Positions 7,978-17,311 of a stretch of DNA of 64,000 nucleotides are shown in pieces (within the stretch, counting starts at the first letter, position 1; each line of letters starts with the position of its first letter). The stretch lies in NCBI GenBank assembly GCA_038562555.1, contig JBCFBK010000005.1:105392-169391 (forward strand), in the 5' to 3' direction. The notes under the pieces are model-generated. The model was not told the DNA's origin and did not search any database. It saw only the letters and a program-made list of their open reading frames with translations. The translations under genes and the position numbers were made by a program. This stretch comes from JBCFBK01 sp038562555 (GTDB lineage: Bacteria > Bacteroidota > Bacteroidia > Bacteroidales > Prolixibacteraceae).

Positions 7978-10404
7978 ATGGATGATAAGAAAGAACAAGG
8001 ATACGGGAAAATGATATTTACAGCCTTTCCCAGTGATGAGAATGAACTGATTCCAATTATTGCGGATGGGGATGAGTCGGAATTTGATGAATTTAAAGCA
8101 CCCGACGTCCTGCCCATCCTGCCGCTTCGAAATACGGTTTTGTTTCCCGGGGTGGTGATCCCGATTACAGTGGGACGCCAGAAATCATTGAAATTGATCC
8201 AGGATGCCTCGCGCGCAGACAAGTTTCTGGGTACCGTAACGCAGATCGACGGTTCGGTCGACGATCCTGAAAAGAAGGATCTGTATAAGATCGGTACGGT
8301 GGCGCAGATCCTCAAGATTCTTGAAATGCCCGATGGCTCCACTTCGGTGATTATTCAAGGCAAAAAGCGGTTTGAAACCGGCGAATACCTGGAAGAGTTT
8401 CCTTATTTCAAAGCCAGAGTTAAATTGCTCGACGACGTTACTTCGGGAAGCAGTACACCGGAATTTCAGGCCATAGTGGGCTCATTGAAAGACTTATCGG
8501 TAAAAATTGCGCAATACGCATCAAATGTGCCGCAGGAAGCAACATTTGCGGTAAAGAATATAGAGAATTCAACTTTTCTGATCAATTTTATCTGTTCCAA
8601 TACCGACCTGAAAGTTGAAGAGAAGCAAAATCTGCTTGAGTTGGCAGATATCCGGGAACGGGGAATTCAGGCCATGTCATACCTGGTACGTGAGGTCCAG
8701 ATGCTCGAGCTGAAACGTGATATTCAGTCAAAGGTAAAACTTGAACTGGATCAGCAGCAGCGTGAATTTCTTCTCAATCAGCAAATCAAAACCATTCAGA
8801 ATGAATTGGGAGGAAATCCGGTTGAACAGGAGATTAGCGATCTGCGGGAAGCTGCCGCGCAAAAAAAATGGACAGAAGAAGTAGCGGCCCATTTTGAGAA
8901 GGAAACCGCGAAGCTGTCGCGCCTGAACCCGGCTGCCGGGGAATACTCTGTTCAGTTTTCCTATTGCCAGACTTTGCTCGATCTTCCCTGGAATGAATAT
9001 ACAGAGGATAATTTTGACCTGAAGCATGCCAAGCAGGTGCTTGACGATGAGCACTACGGCCTGGAGAAAGTAAAAGACCGTATTCTGGAACATCTGGCAG
9101 TTCTTAAGCTGAAAAGAGATATGAAGGCTCCCATCCTTTGCCTGTACGGGCCTCCCGGGGTTGGGAAGACCTCATTGGGGAAATCGATAGCCAACGCTTT
9201 GGGCCGTAAGTATGCACGGATGAGCCTGGGAGGCCTGCACGATGAATCGGAAATCCGGGGACACCGGAAAACCTATATTGGGGCTATGCCCGGCCGGATC
9301 GTCCAAAATATCAAGAAAGCAAAATCGAATAATCCGGTGTTTATTTTGGATGAGATAGACAAGGTCTCGAATGATTTTCACGGTGATCCGGCTTCTGCGC
9401 TGCTGGAGGTGCTGGATCCCGAACAAAATTCAGAGTTTCATGATAATTATCTTGAAATTGAGTATGATTTATCCAAGGTGCTGTTTATTGCAACGGCAAA
9501 TGCTTTAAACACAATTGCCCCGCCTTTGCGCGACCGGCTTGAGCTTATCGAGGTAAGCGGTTATATTCCCGAAGAAAAAATCGAAATCGCGAAACGCCAC
9601 CTGATCCCCAAGCAACTGGATAATCACGGACTGAAAAGCGGAGCACTCATCTTTGGCAAGGATATTATCAATCATATCGTAGAACACTACACGCGCGAAT
9701 CGGGGGTACGTGAACTGGATAAAAATATTGCAAAAATTGTGCGCCGTGTGGCAAAAAAGGTAGCGTTCGAGGAGGTTTATGAGAAAAAACTTACGATTAA
9801 CGATATCCGGGAATACCTGGGTGTGGTTAAATTTTCGCGCGAAAGCTATCAGGGGAATGAGTTTCTGGGCGTGGTGACCGGACTGGCCTGGACCAGCCAC
9901 GGTGGTGAGATTCTGTTTATTGAATCCAGCCAGAGCAAAGGAAAAGGAAACCTGACGCTTACCGGGAACCTGGGCGATGTCATGAAAGAGTCGGCTATGC
10001 TTGCACTGGAATACCTGAAATCACACGCAGAGGACCTGGGCCTTGAACTGAGTGTTTTTGAAAACCATAACTGGCATATTCATATCCCTGAAGGGGCCAT
10101 TCCCAAAGACGGGCCGTCGGCTGGTGTAACCATGGTTACTTCGCTGGCTTCCGTTATGACGAAACGTAAAGTGAAACGAAACATCGCCATGACAGGTGAA
10201 ATCACCTTGCGTGGTAAGGTATTGCCTGTAGGGGGGATCAAAGAAAAAATTCTTGCGGCCAAAAGGGCAGGTATAAAAGAGGTACTGTTGTCTGACGAAA
10301 ACCGGAAAGACCTGGAGGAAATCAAACCCATTTACCTGAAAGGGCTGAAATTTCACTTCGTCAAAAATATTGGAGAGGTGTTGAGTTACGCGCTTCTTAA
10401 ATAG
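7978..10404 (+). CDS. lon: ATP-dependent Lon protease (LonA)
   Basis: 808-residue LonA-type protease that degrades misfolded and regulatory proteins in the cytoplasm. An acidic N-terminal extension of about 40 residues precedes the substrate-recognition LON domain, which starts at LPILPLRNTVLFPGVV. The AAA+ module has Walker A GPPGVGKT at about residue 391 and Walker B VFILDEIDK. The proteolytic domain has the catalytic serine in DGPSAG (Ser714) and the catalytic lysine about 43 residues later in GGIKEKILAAKRAG. Length and domain order are normal for the family. The gene is monocistronic in appearance, with a large gap before it and convergent regulators after it. Confidence 0.97.
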   Translation: MDDKKEQGYGKMIFTAFPSDENELIPIIADGDESEFDEFKAPDVLPILPLRNTVLFPGVVIPITVGRQKSLKLIQDASRADKFLGTVTQIDGSVDDPEKKDLYKIGTVAQILKILEMPDGSTSVIIQGKKRFETGEYLEEFPYFKARVKLLDDVTSGSSTPEFQAIVGSLKDLSVKIAQYASNVPQEATFAVKNIENSTFLINFICSNTDLKVEEKQNLLELADIRERGIQAMSYLVREVQMLELKRDIQSKVKLELDQQQREFLLNQQIKTIQNELGGNPVEQEISDLREAAAQKKWTEEVAAHFEKETAKLSRLNPAAGEYSVQFSYCQTLLDLPWNEYTEDNFDLKHAKQVLDDEHYGLEKVKDRILEHLAVLKLKRDMKAPILCLYGPPGVGKTSLGKSIANALGRKYARMSLGGLHDESEIRGHRKTYIGAMPGRIVQNIKKAKSNNPVFILDEIDKVSNDFHGDPASALLEVLDPEQNSEFHDNYLEIEYDLSKVLFIATANALNTIAPPLRDRLELIEVSGYIPEEKIEIAKRHLIPKQLDNHGLKSGALIFGKDIINHIVEHYTRESGVRELDKNIAKIVRRVAKKVAFEEVYEKKLTINDIREYLGVVKFSRESYQGNEFLGVVTGLAWTSHGGEILFIESSQSKGKGNLTLTGNLGDVMKESAMLALEYLKSHAEDLGLELSVFENHNWHIHIPEGAIPKDGPSAGVTMVTSLASVMTKRKVKRNIAMTGEITLRGKVLPVGGIKEKILAAKRAGIKEVLLSDENRKDLEEIKPIYLKGLKFHFVKNIGEVLSYALLK

Positions 10405-10447
10405 GAGTCAGACACAGGTACCCAGACAGAAAAGATCAGGAACCAGG

Positions 10448-11212
10448 TCAACTGATCGGAAAACAATTTAATTTTTCGAAGTATACAAGACCTGACTTCT
10501 TAATTTTAGCCTCTAAGTTACGGTCTTTCCAGTTCAAAAAGCAGGTTCGGGTTTTTTTGTCAATTCTTTTAAGGTAGTTCAGATTAATACTGGCTGACCG
10601 GCTTACCCGAAAGACCCGCGGTGAGTTGACGATCGCGACGACTTTATAGATGTTAAGCGTAATGAGTTCCTCTTCGCCATCTTTTGTAAAAATGAAGCAA
10701 TAATTGGCTTCAGCTTTGTACATCATAATATCTTCCGGATCGACAAAGATGACGCCGGCGCGGGTGGGGAGTTTTATCTTGGGGATGATTTTGTTACTCT
10801 TCATCAGCAAGTCCATCCTTCGGTCGAGTTCCCGGTGTTTGACCCGGGTACGGTAACGGTTGATCACGGCGATCAGATCTTCCGGACCAAAGGGCTTTAA
10901 CAGATAATCGAGGGGTTCAACCCGGAGGGCACGGTAGGCATATTTACTGTGGGCTGTTGTAAAAACCACCTCCGTTTTCAGGTTGTTTTCCTTAATTGTT
11001 TCTGCGACTTCCAGACCATTAATTTCGGGCATGTCAATGTCCAGAAAGACAATATCCGGATCTCTTTTCTTTAAGAGCCTGACACCTCTTTCCGGGCTTG
11101 TTGTTACTTCCGTAACTTCAATTTCATCGAAGGCCTGAAGATAAATTTCCAAAAGGGAAAGTGCCTCTTCGTCATCTTCAATGATTATGGCAGTAATTTT
11201 TCTTTCCATCAT
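10448..11212 (-). CDS. LytTR-family response regulator
   Basis: 254-residue cytoplasmic regulator. The receiver domain (about 1-120) has the acidic pair in IIIEDDEE, the phospho-acceptor aspartate in VFLDIDMPEINGLEV and the conserved lysine in YLLKPFGPED. The C-terminal LytTR DNA-binding domain (about 145-250) contains VDPEDIMMYKAEANYC and FRVSRSASINLNYL. LytTR regulators usually work with a LytS-type 5TM or 7TM histidine kinase, but none is near. It follows another LytTR regulator by 5 bases on the same strand, so the two are almost certainly one operon. The target genes are unknown; the adjacent SCO-oxidase operon is a candidate only because of position. Confidence 0.93.
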   Translation of the reverse strand: MMERKITAIIIEDDEEALSLLEIYLQAFDEIEVTEVTTSPERGVRLLKKRDPDIVFLDIDMPEINGLEVAETIKENNLKTEVVFTTAHSKYAYRALRVEPLDYLLKPFGPEDLIAVINRYRTRVKHRELDRRMDLLMKSNKIIPKIKLPTRAGVIFVDPEDIMMYKAEANYCFIFTKDGEEELITLNIYKVVAIVNSPRVFRVSRSASINLNYLKRIDKKTRTCFLNWKDRNLEAKIKKSGLVYFEKLNCFPIS

Positions 11213-11217
11213 CCAGT

Positions 11218-11970
11218 CTATTCAAAGTCCATATCACCCAGCGCTCTTATTTGCTTTTTTGCACCGCGAAGCCTGATCTTTTTTTTGCCACAGGTTAAAA
11301 TACAGCTATAGCCTGCCCAATCGATTTTTGAAAGCTTGTCCAGATTGATCAGATAAGATCTGTTGATCCGGTAAAAGCGAAGAGCCGAAAGCATTTCTGC
11401 AATTTTTCCCAAATTAACGTTGGCCACCTGTATTCCACCATTATCCAGGTAGATCGTGGTATAGGAGCCATCGGCTTTACAGTAAACAATCTCAGCAGGA
11501 TTAACGATCACGTGGCTGGATGCCGAGGTTATCCTGATCGTCTCATCATTGCCCATATTTTCGAGGATACGGATCAGTTTCTGATCGAGACTGACTGTTG
11601 TCCTGGCCCGAAATTTTTCTATAACTCGTGTAATGTCTTTCTTGCGGACAGGCTTCAACAGAAAATCATAAACGCTGTTTTTAATTGCTCCGATTGCCGA
11701 ATCCTGATCGCCGCTTATCACCACTACATGACAGTGCAACCCTTTTTTATCCAGAAGTTCCAGTAATTCAGTTCCGTTCCTTTCCGGCATTTTCATGTCC
11801 AGAAAAATCAGGTCGGGCGACATGCTGACGACTTTAAACAAGGCGTCTTCTACGCCCGGCGACTCTGCTACAGCTTCAACATTCGGATTGCCTTTTAAAT
11901 ATGCAGATATTAATCGTCGGGCATCTTTTTCATCATCAACAATTAAAATCTTTAATCCACTCCTTTCCAT
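11218..11970 (-). CDS. LytTR-family response regulator (first gene of pair)
   Basis: 250-residue receiver-LytTR protein. The receiver has LIVDDEKDAR, the phosphorylation site LIFLDMKMPERNGTELL and the lysine in FLLKPVRKKD. The LytTR domain has VNPAEIVYCKADGSYTTIYL and FYRINRSYLINLDKLSKIDW. A longer frame opens at 12099, but the 43 extra residues are unlike any receiver domain. The ATG at 11970 puts the start four codons before the first conserved strand and gives a length equal to its partner, so it is preferred. The gene is transcribed away from the SCO gene, which begins 150 bases on the other side; the shared gap must hold both promoters. Confidence 0.92.
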   Translation of the reverse strand: MERSGLKILIVDDEKDARRLISAYLKGNPNVEAVAESPGVEDALFKVVSMSPDLIFLDMKMPERNGTELLELLDKKGLHCHVVVISGDQDSAIGAIKNSVYDFLLKPVRKKDITRVIEKFRARTTVSLDQKLIRILENMGNDETIRITSASSHVIVNPAEIVYCKADGSYTTIYLDNGGIQVANVNLGKIAEMLSALRFYRINRSYLINLDKLSKIDWAGYSCILTCGKKKIRLRGAKKQIRALGDMDFE

Positions 11971-12120
11971 GACGCATGTATCTGATACAAATCTATCAAA
12001 AAAAGCGCTTTTATCCTCTTTTTTTAAACATTCCGTGGGGCTTTGTGGTTTCTTATGGTGATAAAGAAAATTGGTCTTTAAAATCCTGGAGAAAATCAAA
12101 AATCAATAAGTCATATTGGA

Positions 12121-12930
12121 ATGAGGCTAAGTCCTGAGTTATTAATTTTTACGATTATACTAACGCTGCAATTCAGTTCTTTTGGACAATCTGAAATTGG
12201 ACAATCGAAAGTTTTGAGTGACGATCCAAGTGATCCCGAGATTGGGGTCGTTGAACATTTGGACGAATATTTGCCGGAAGGCATTTATATAACCGGTGTC
12301 GATTCACAGCGGGTTTTATTGTCGGATCTCATCGATAAGCCGACGGTACTAAATTTCGTGTATTACCGGTGCCCGGGTATATGCAGTCCCTTAATGGAAG
12401 GGGTTGCTGAGGTTATGGACCGTTCGGATCTGGTTCCGGATCGGGATTACCAGGTTCTGACGATCAGTTTCGATCCGACGGAAACGCTTGACCTGGCGAA
12501 ACAAAAAAAAGCAAATTACCTGAATCTGGTCAATAAAAAGGAGGCCATTAACCAGGGCTGGAAATTTTTTGTCTCAGACAGCGCCAGTATCGCCAGGATC
12601 ACAAAAGCAGTGGGGTTCCGGTATAAAAAAACCGGGAACGACTTTTTGCATGCTGCTTCTGTCATTGTGGTCAGTCCCGATAAGAAAATTACCCGCTACC
12701 TGAACGGGATTTATTTTCTCCCCTTTGAATTTAAAATGGCTGTTGTTGAGGCAAACAAGGGACAATCAGGGCCTACCATCAATAAATTGCTCCAATTTTG
12801 TTATTCATACGATCCGGCTGGACAGACGTATGTTCTGAATGTCACAAAAATTACGGGATCGCTGATCCTGTTCATTGCATTGCTTTTTTTCCTGGTTTTA
12901 ATTTTCAAACGCAAAAGAATTACAAACTAA
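12121..12930 (+). CDS. SCO1/SenC family copper chaperone for CuA assembly
   Basis: 269 residues: an N-terminal signal or anchor, a thioredoxin-fold SCO domain, and a C-terminal transmembrane helix (about 240-262). The copper-binding motif is YYRCPGICSPLMEG (Cys-x3-Cys), and the conserved distal histidine lies in DFLHAASVIVVSP. SCO proteins load copper into the CuA centre of cytochrome oxidase subunit II. The downstream operon, starting 9 bases after the stop, encodes a caa3-type oxidase whose subunit II has a CuA site, so the partner is evident. The C-terminal anchor is less usual than the N-terminal one, but it is seen in Bacteroidota SCO proteins. Confidence 0.93.
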   Translation: MRLSPELLIFTIILTLQFSSFGQSEIGQSKVLSDDPSDPEIGVVEHLDEYLPEGIYITGVDSQRVLLSDLIDKPTVLNFVYYRCPGICSPLMEGVAEVMDRSDLVPDRDYQVLTISFDPTETLDLAKQKKANYLNLVNKKEAINQGWKFFVSDSASIARITKAVGFRYKKTGNDFLHAASVIVVSPDKKITRYLNGIYFLPFEFKMAVVEANKGQSGPTINKLLQFCYSYDPAGQTYVLNVTKITGSLILFIALLFFLVLIFKRKRITN

Positions 12931-12939
12931 CAAACGGAT

Positions 12940-14556
12940 ATGCAACAAAGTTATCAAACCGCTGCTCCTGAGGTAAATTATTTGGAATACGAAGGCAAAT
13001 ACAAGGGACTGCTGGGATGGATTTTTTCCACCGACCATAAACGCATCGCCCTTTTATACCTGTATTCCATGATGACGATGTTTTTGGTTGGAGTATTATT
13101 GGGCCTGGCCATGAAATTCGAATTGATTGCACCCGGCAAGACGATCATGGATGCCAAGGATTATAACGCGGTATTCACGGTTCACGGGGTGATCATGATC
13201 TTTATGATTGTTATCCCGGGTTTGCCGGCAGTATTCGGAAATTTTTTACTGCCCATCATGATTGGGGCAAAAGACGTGGCTTTTCCGCGACTTAATTTGC
13301 TTTCATGGTATTTTTACATTGCAGGAGCGCTGTTGGTGATTTCTTCCGTGTTATTCGGAGAAGGAACGCCCGATACGGGTTGGACCTTTTATGCCCCTTA
13401 CAGTTTTAAAACCGGAGCAAACATGCTGCCTGCCATTTTCGGGGCTTTTGTATTGGGTTTTTCTTCCATTTTAACCGGGCTGAACTTTATTGTAACCATA
13501 CACCGGTTAAGAGCTCCCGGCATGAAATGGACGAAGATGCCGCTATTTCCCTGGTCGCTTTACGGAACAGCCTGGATCCAGTTGCTGGCAACGCCGATTG
13601 TCGGGATCACCCTGATGCTGGTTGCGCTTGAGCGGATTTTTGGTATCGGTGTATTTGATCCCGCGCTTGGCGGTGATCCTATTTTATATCAGCACTTGTT
13701 CTGGATCTATTCCCATCCGGCCGTATATATCATGATTTTGCCGGCCATGGGTGCAATTTCTGAGATTATTCCAACCTTTGCCCAAAAGCATATTTTCGGA
13801 TACAAAGCCATTGTCGTATCGACCCTGGCCATTGCCTTTGTAGGCTACTTTGTGTGGGGGCACCACATGTTTACGTCGGGTATGACCGGGACTTCCCAGT
13901 ATACGTTTTCAATTCTTACTTTTTTTGTGGCCATACCCAGTGCGATCAAAGTCTTTAACTGGGTGTCGACCATGCACAAAGGATCGCTTAATTTGCAGAC
14001 GCCTTTTTACTGGGCCGCTTCATTTATTTTTGTGTTTATGATCGGTGGCCTTTCCGGCCTGGTGCTTGGAGCGCTGGCCGCCAATGTACACCTGCATGAC
14101 ACGGCTTTTGTCGTCGCCCATTTCCATTTTATTGTGTTTGGCGGCGTAGGCTTCTCCTTTTTTGGAGCCATTCACTACTGGTTCCCCAAAATATTCGGAC
14201 GCATGTACGATGCGACCTGGGCCAATGTGGGCTGGATCTTTTTTACCATCGGCTTCCTGACACTGTACACGCCTATGTTTTATTTGGGAATGATGGGGAT
14301 GCCACGGAGGTATTACGATTACCTGCCCGAATACCATGCAGCCAACATCCTTTCCACACTGGGTTCCTGGGTTATGGTCATGGGGCTCATCATTATTGTG
14401 ATCAACCTGTTCCGCTCAGCTAAAAGCGGAGCTGTTGCCACGGAGAACCCATGGAGGGGGAAAACGCTGGAATGGACCGTGCCGTCACCGCCACCGCTCG
14501 AAAATTTCAAGGAAATACCCATATACGGAGAGAAGGACGGACCTTACGAATATTAA
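12940..14556 (+). CDS. ctaD: Cytochrome c oxidase subunit I (caa3 type, A2 family)
   Basis: 538-residue, 12-helix catalytic subunit of a heme-copper oxidase that reduces oxygen to water and pumps protons. It carries low-spin heme and heme-CuB ligand motifs: HGVIMIFMIVIPG, WIYSHPAVYIMILP (CuB His and cross-linked Tyr), WGHHMF and HDTAFVVAHFHF. The D-channel glutamate of A1 oxidases (HPEVY) is replaced by the YSHPAVY arrangement, which defines the A2 branch known from Rhodothermus caa3. It starts 9 bases after the SCO gene. The operon order I-III-IV-II is not the usual II-I-III-IV. Confidence 0.97.
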   Translation: MQQSYQTAAPEVNYLEYEGKYKGLLGWIFSTDHKRIALLYLYSMMTMFLVGVLLGLAMKFELIAPGKTIMDAKDYNAVFTVHGVIMIFMIVIPGLPAVFGNFLLPIMIGAKDVAFPRLNLLSWYFYIAGALLVISSVLFGEGTPDTGWTFYAPYSFKTGANMLPAIFGAFVLGFSSILTGLNFIVTIHRLRAPGMKWTKMPLFPWSLYGTAWIQLLATPIVGITLMLVALERIFGIGVFDPALGGDPILYQHLFWIYSHPAVYIMILPAMGAISEIIPTFAQKHIFGYKAIVVSTLAIAFVGYFVWGHHMFTSGMTGTSQYTFSILTFFVAIPSAIKVFNWVSTMHKGSLNLQTPFYWAASFIFVFMIGGLSGLVLGALAANVHLHDTAFVVAHFHFIVFGGVGFSFFGAIHYWFPKIFGRMYDATWANVGWIFFTIGFLTLYTPMFYLGMMGMPRRYYDYLPEYHAANILSTLGSWVMVMGLIIIVINLFRSAKSGAVATENPWRGKTLEWTVPSPPPLENFKEIPIYGEKDGPYEY

Positions 14557-14571
14557 AAAACAGAAACACTT

Positions 14572-15189
14572 ATGTCGCAAGCTATTCACCACGACGAGCA
14601 CTATGATCCGGAGGGATCTAAGATTGGAATGTGGCTTTTTATCTTTACGGAGTTGCTCTTATTTGGCGGACTTTTTATTGTCTACGCGGTTTACCGTTAC
14701 ATGAATTCAGAAGCCTTTCATTTAGCAGCGGAGGAGCTGAGCACACCAATCGGTACTATTAATACCGTTATTCTGCTGATCAGCAGTATGACGATTGCCA
14801 TGGCAACAACTTCAATCCGTAAAAACCAGAAAGGAATAACACAGGCTTTGCTGACGATCACTTTTGTGCTTGCATTGGTATTCCTGGCCAATAAGTATTT
14901 TGAATGGGGTGTGAAATTTGATCATGGCATATATCCCGGATCGGAGAGCATGAAAGAACAAATGGGACAGGGGGAGATCCTGTTTTTTGGCCTTTATTTC
15001 GTGATGACCGGATTGCATGCCCTCCATATTATTATCGGGATGGTCATCATGAGTGTCGCTTTTGCCGGCGTACAGGCCGGCAGAATTACTGAAGAGAGGA
15101 CGTCTCTGCTCGATAATGCCGGACTCTACTGGCACCTGGTCGATCTGATCTGGATTTTCCTTTTCCCCTTATTTTATCTAATCACTTAA
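14572..15189 (+). CDS. ctaE: Cytochrome c oxidase subunit III
   Basis: 205-residue membrane protein with five or so helices, matching the short (five-helix) subunit III of caa3-type oxidases. Visible signatures are KIGMWLFIFTELLLFGGLF at the start, the segment around FGLYFVMTGLHALHIIIGM, and the C-terminal GLYWHLVDLIWIFLFPLFY. Subunit III binds lipid and stabilises the proton-uptake pathway of subunit I. The start lies 15 bases after the subunit I stop, and subunit IV follows 10 bases after its own stop, so it is translated as part of the oxidase operon. Confidence 0.96.
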   Translation: MSQAIHHDEHYDPEGSKIGMWLFIFTELLLFGGLFIVYAVYRYMNSEAFHLAAEELSTPIGTINTVILLISSMTIAMATTSIRKNQKGITQALLTITFVLALVFLANKYFEWGVKFDHGIYPGSESMKEQMGQGEILFFGLYFVMTGLHALHIIIGMVIMSVAFAGVQAGRITEERTSLLDNAGLYWHLVDLIWIFLFPLFYLIT

Positions 15190-15199
15190 CTGCAAAGAC

Positions 15200-15484
15200 A
15201 TGGAACATGCAAAACATCATATCGTTCCCTACCGGACTTATGCCATTATTTTGGTGCTGCTGCTTTTTCTGACTTTTATATCGGTGGCCATTACGAGCAT
15301 CGAACTGGGAAGTTACACGGTGGCAGGCGCATTGATTCTGGCCACCATAAAATCGTCGCTGGTGCTGACCTATTTCATGCACCTGAAATTTGATGAACCT
15401 TATATCAGAATTATGGTCGCTTTTGTATTTGTATTGTTCGCGGCGGTGCTGATAATTACTTTAATAGACTACATTACCATATAA
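15200..15484 (+). CDS. ctaF: Cytochrome c oxidase subunit IV (CtaF-like)
   Basis: 94-residue protein with three hydrophobic helices. It belongs to the prokaryotic cytochrome c oxidase subunit IV family: helix 1 starts YRTYAIILVLLLFLTF, helix 2 ends in VLTYFMHLKFD, and helix 3 forms the C-terminus. The motif YFMHLKF is a reliable family mark. It is an accessory subunit of caa3 and bo-type oxidases and helps assembly of the CuB site region. It lies between subunits III and II in one operon, with only 3 bases to the next start. Confidence 0.92.
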   Translation: MEHAKHHIVPYRTYAIILVLLLFLTFISVAITSIELGSYTVAGALILATIKSSLVLTYFMHLKFDEPYIRIMVAFVFVLFAAVLIITLIDYITI

Positions 15485-15487
15485 CTT

Positions 15488-16429
15488 ATGTATATTCTAG
15501 CATCAACTCAGGCCTCCAATTTTGTTGCCGGTGTAGACAGGGCTTTTATTATTATTTTGTCGGTCTGTTTTTTCTTTTTGATTGGACTGACCATTACGAT
15601 GATTTATTTCATCTTCAGGTACAATAGAAAGCGGAATCCGGTGGCAACACAGATCAGAGGCAGTCATACGCTTGAAATCGTTTGGACGGTGATCCCGGTT
15701 ATCCTGGTACTGATCATGTTTTATTACGGATGGGCCGGCTGGAAGCCTATGAAGACGGCGCCCGACGACAGTTTTAACATTGATGTGACTGCGCGGATGT
15801 GGAATTTTACCTTTAAGTATGAAAACGGGAGAATTACCGATACCCTTTACGTTCCGCTGGATAAGGCGGTAAAACTGAACCTGAAATCGGTTGATGTTGT
15901 ACACAGCCTTTATATCCCGGCATTCCGGGTGAAGGAAGATGTAGTCCCGGGGAGAAATAAATTCATGTGGTTTATTGCACAAAAGGAGGGGATTTATGAT
16001 CTTTTTTGTGCGGAATACTGCGGGCTGCAGCATTCCTACATGCGTAACGGCGTGAAAGCAATGCCGCAGGAGGCCTTCAATAAGTGGTACCAGGACACCA
16101 CCAAACAAGTGGCCGCTGCCACTGAATCTCCGGCTGCCACCGGAAAACGGATCATGACCAATATCGGCTGCTTTGCCTGCCATTCGACCGACGGATCGAA
16201 GGTGATCGGACCGACGCTGAAAGGGGTTTACGGGCACGAGGTTACGGTTAAGTCGAAAGGACAGGAGCGAACCCTGACCGTCGATGATGAATATATAAAA
16301 CGCTCCATTTACGACCCGAATGCCGATGTTGTGGCCGGATATAACCAGGGACTGATGCAAAGCTACCAGGGACAGTTGAGTGATGACGATATTGCACAGA
16401 TTATTGAATATATAAAAACACTAAAGTGA
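15488..16429 (+). CDS. ctaC: Cytochrome c oxidase subunit II with fused cytochrome c
   Basis: 313 residues. Two N-terminal transmembrane helices are followed by a periplasmic cupredoxin domain with the CuA ligands in CAEYCGLQHSYM (Cys-x3-Cys-x3-His-x2-Met, plus an upstream His in DVVHSLYIP). A C-terminal class I cytochrome c domain has the heme motif CFACH and a distal methionine region near YNQGLMQSY. The fused cytochrome makes this a caa3 oxidase and lets it take electrons directly from a membrane-bound donor such as the ACIII encoded convergently. The stop codon overlaps a possible GTG start of the next gene. It is the last structural oxidase gene rather than the first, which is unusual. 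Confidence 0.97.
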   Translation: MYILASTQASNFVAGVDRAFIIILSVCFFFLIGLTITMIYFIFRYNRKRNPVATQIRGSHTLEIVWTVIPVILVLIMFYYGWAGWKPMKTAPDDSFNIDVTARMWNFTFKYENGRITDTLYVPLDKAVKLNLKSVDVVHSLYIPAFRVKEDVVPGRNKFMWFIAQKEGIYDLFCAEYCGLQHSYMRNGVKAMPQEAFNKWYQDTTKQVAAATESPAATGKRIMTNIGCFACHSTDGSKVIGPTLKGVYGHEVTVKSKGQERTLTVDDEYIKRSIYDPNADVVAGYNQGLMQSYQGQLSDDDIAQIIEYIKTLK

Positions 16430-16431
16430 CG

Positions 16432-17310
16432 ATGAGCAGAAACTATTTCAGCTCATATCTGAAAATAATCCTGGAACTGGGCAAGGTGCGTATCTCCTTG
16501 CCCGTTGCTTTTTCGGCGCTGACCGGCTATGCATTAAAAACGGGCACGATTGGCACAGAGGGGATGCTGCTGGGCCTCGGCGTGTTTTTAATGTCATGCA
16601 GTTCGGGTGCCATTAATCATGTCCAGGAGCATAAAACTGACCGATATATGCCCAGGACCAGGAACAGGCCCATTCCGTCGGGAAAAATTTCACCTGCTGC
16701 CGGTGCACTGATTGCTTCCGTTTATTTTATACTGGGGGCGTTTGTACTAATCCGGTATTTTCAACCTGCTGCATTAACAGCCAGCGTGCTGACGCTTCTT
16801 TCGTATAATGCGTTTTACACACCGCTGAAAAAGATAACTGCATTTGCTGTCGTTCCCGGTTCGCTGGTGGGCGCTTTGCCTCCCTATATCGGCTGGCTGG
16901 CTGCAGATGGCGGATTATTCGACAACAGTATCTTTTTGGTTGCCGTTTTCTTTTTTATCGGGCAAATCCCGCATTTTTGGCTGTTACTGCTGATGTTTGG
17001 TAAAGAATACCGGCTGGCGGGATATCCCAGCCTGAACGATATTTTCTCTGAGAACCAGATTATGCGGTTAAGTTATACCTGGATCTTATCGACTGTGGCA
17101 TCTGCGCTCATCATTGCCTTAAAGGTGATGAGTGTCCGCCTGGTGATCTTTCTGCTGATCGTTTATGTTTTCTATCTGTTGTTTTTCACAACCCGGCAAA
17201 TACTTTCAAAAGAAGAGCTTAAAGTGCGGGCTACCTTCTTTAAGCTCAATTTTCTGTACCTGTTTATGATGATCGCGCTGATCGCCGACAGCCTGCTGCG
17301 GCTGCCCTGA
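16432..17310 (+). CDS. ctaB: Protoheme IX farnesyltransferase (heme O synthase)
   Basis: Polytopic UbiA-superfamily prenyltransferase that converts heme B to heme O, the first step toward heme A for the oxidase upstream. The polyprenyl-binding motif is INHVQEHKTDRYMPRT followed by RNRPIPSG, a Bacteroidota-style variant of NDxxDxxxD in which the first Asp is absent and the second is Glu. About nine helices are predicted by eye. A GTG at 16426 would overlap the subunit II stop; the ATG at 16432 is chosen because MSRNYFSSY leads directly into the family N-terminus. The gene ends one base before the stop of the opposing cytochrome gene. No heme A synthase (ctaA) is in the window. Confidence 0.93.
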   Translation: MSRNYFSSYLKIILELGKVRISLPVAFSALTGYALKTGTIGTEGMLLGLGVFLMSCSSGAINHVQEHKTDRYMPRTRNRPIPSGKISPAAGALIASVYFILGAFVLIRYFQPAALTASVLTLLSYNAFYTPLKKITAFAVVPGSLVGALPPYIGWLAADGGLFDNSIFLVAVFFFIGQIPHFWLLLLMFGKEYRLAGYPSLNDIFSENQIMRLSYTWILSTVASALIIALKVMSVRLVIFLLIVYVFYLLFFTTRQILSKEELKVRATFFKLNFLYLFMMIALIADSLLRLP

Positions 17311-17311
17311 A

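Noticed and set aside
11218..12099. Longer LytTR regulator starting at 12099
   Set aside because: The extra 43 residues are not receiver-like and would use up nearly all of the divergent promoter region.
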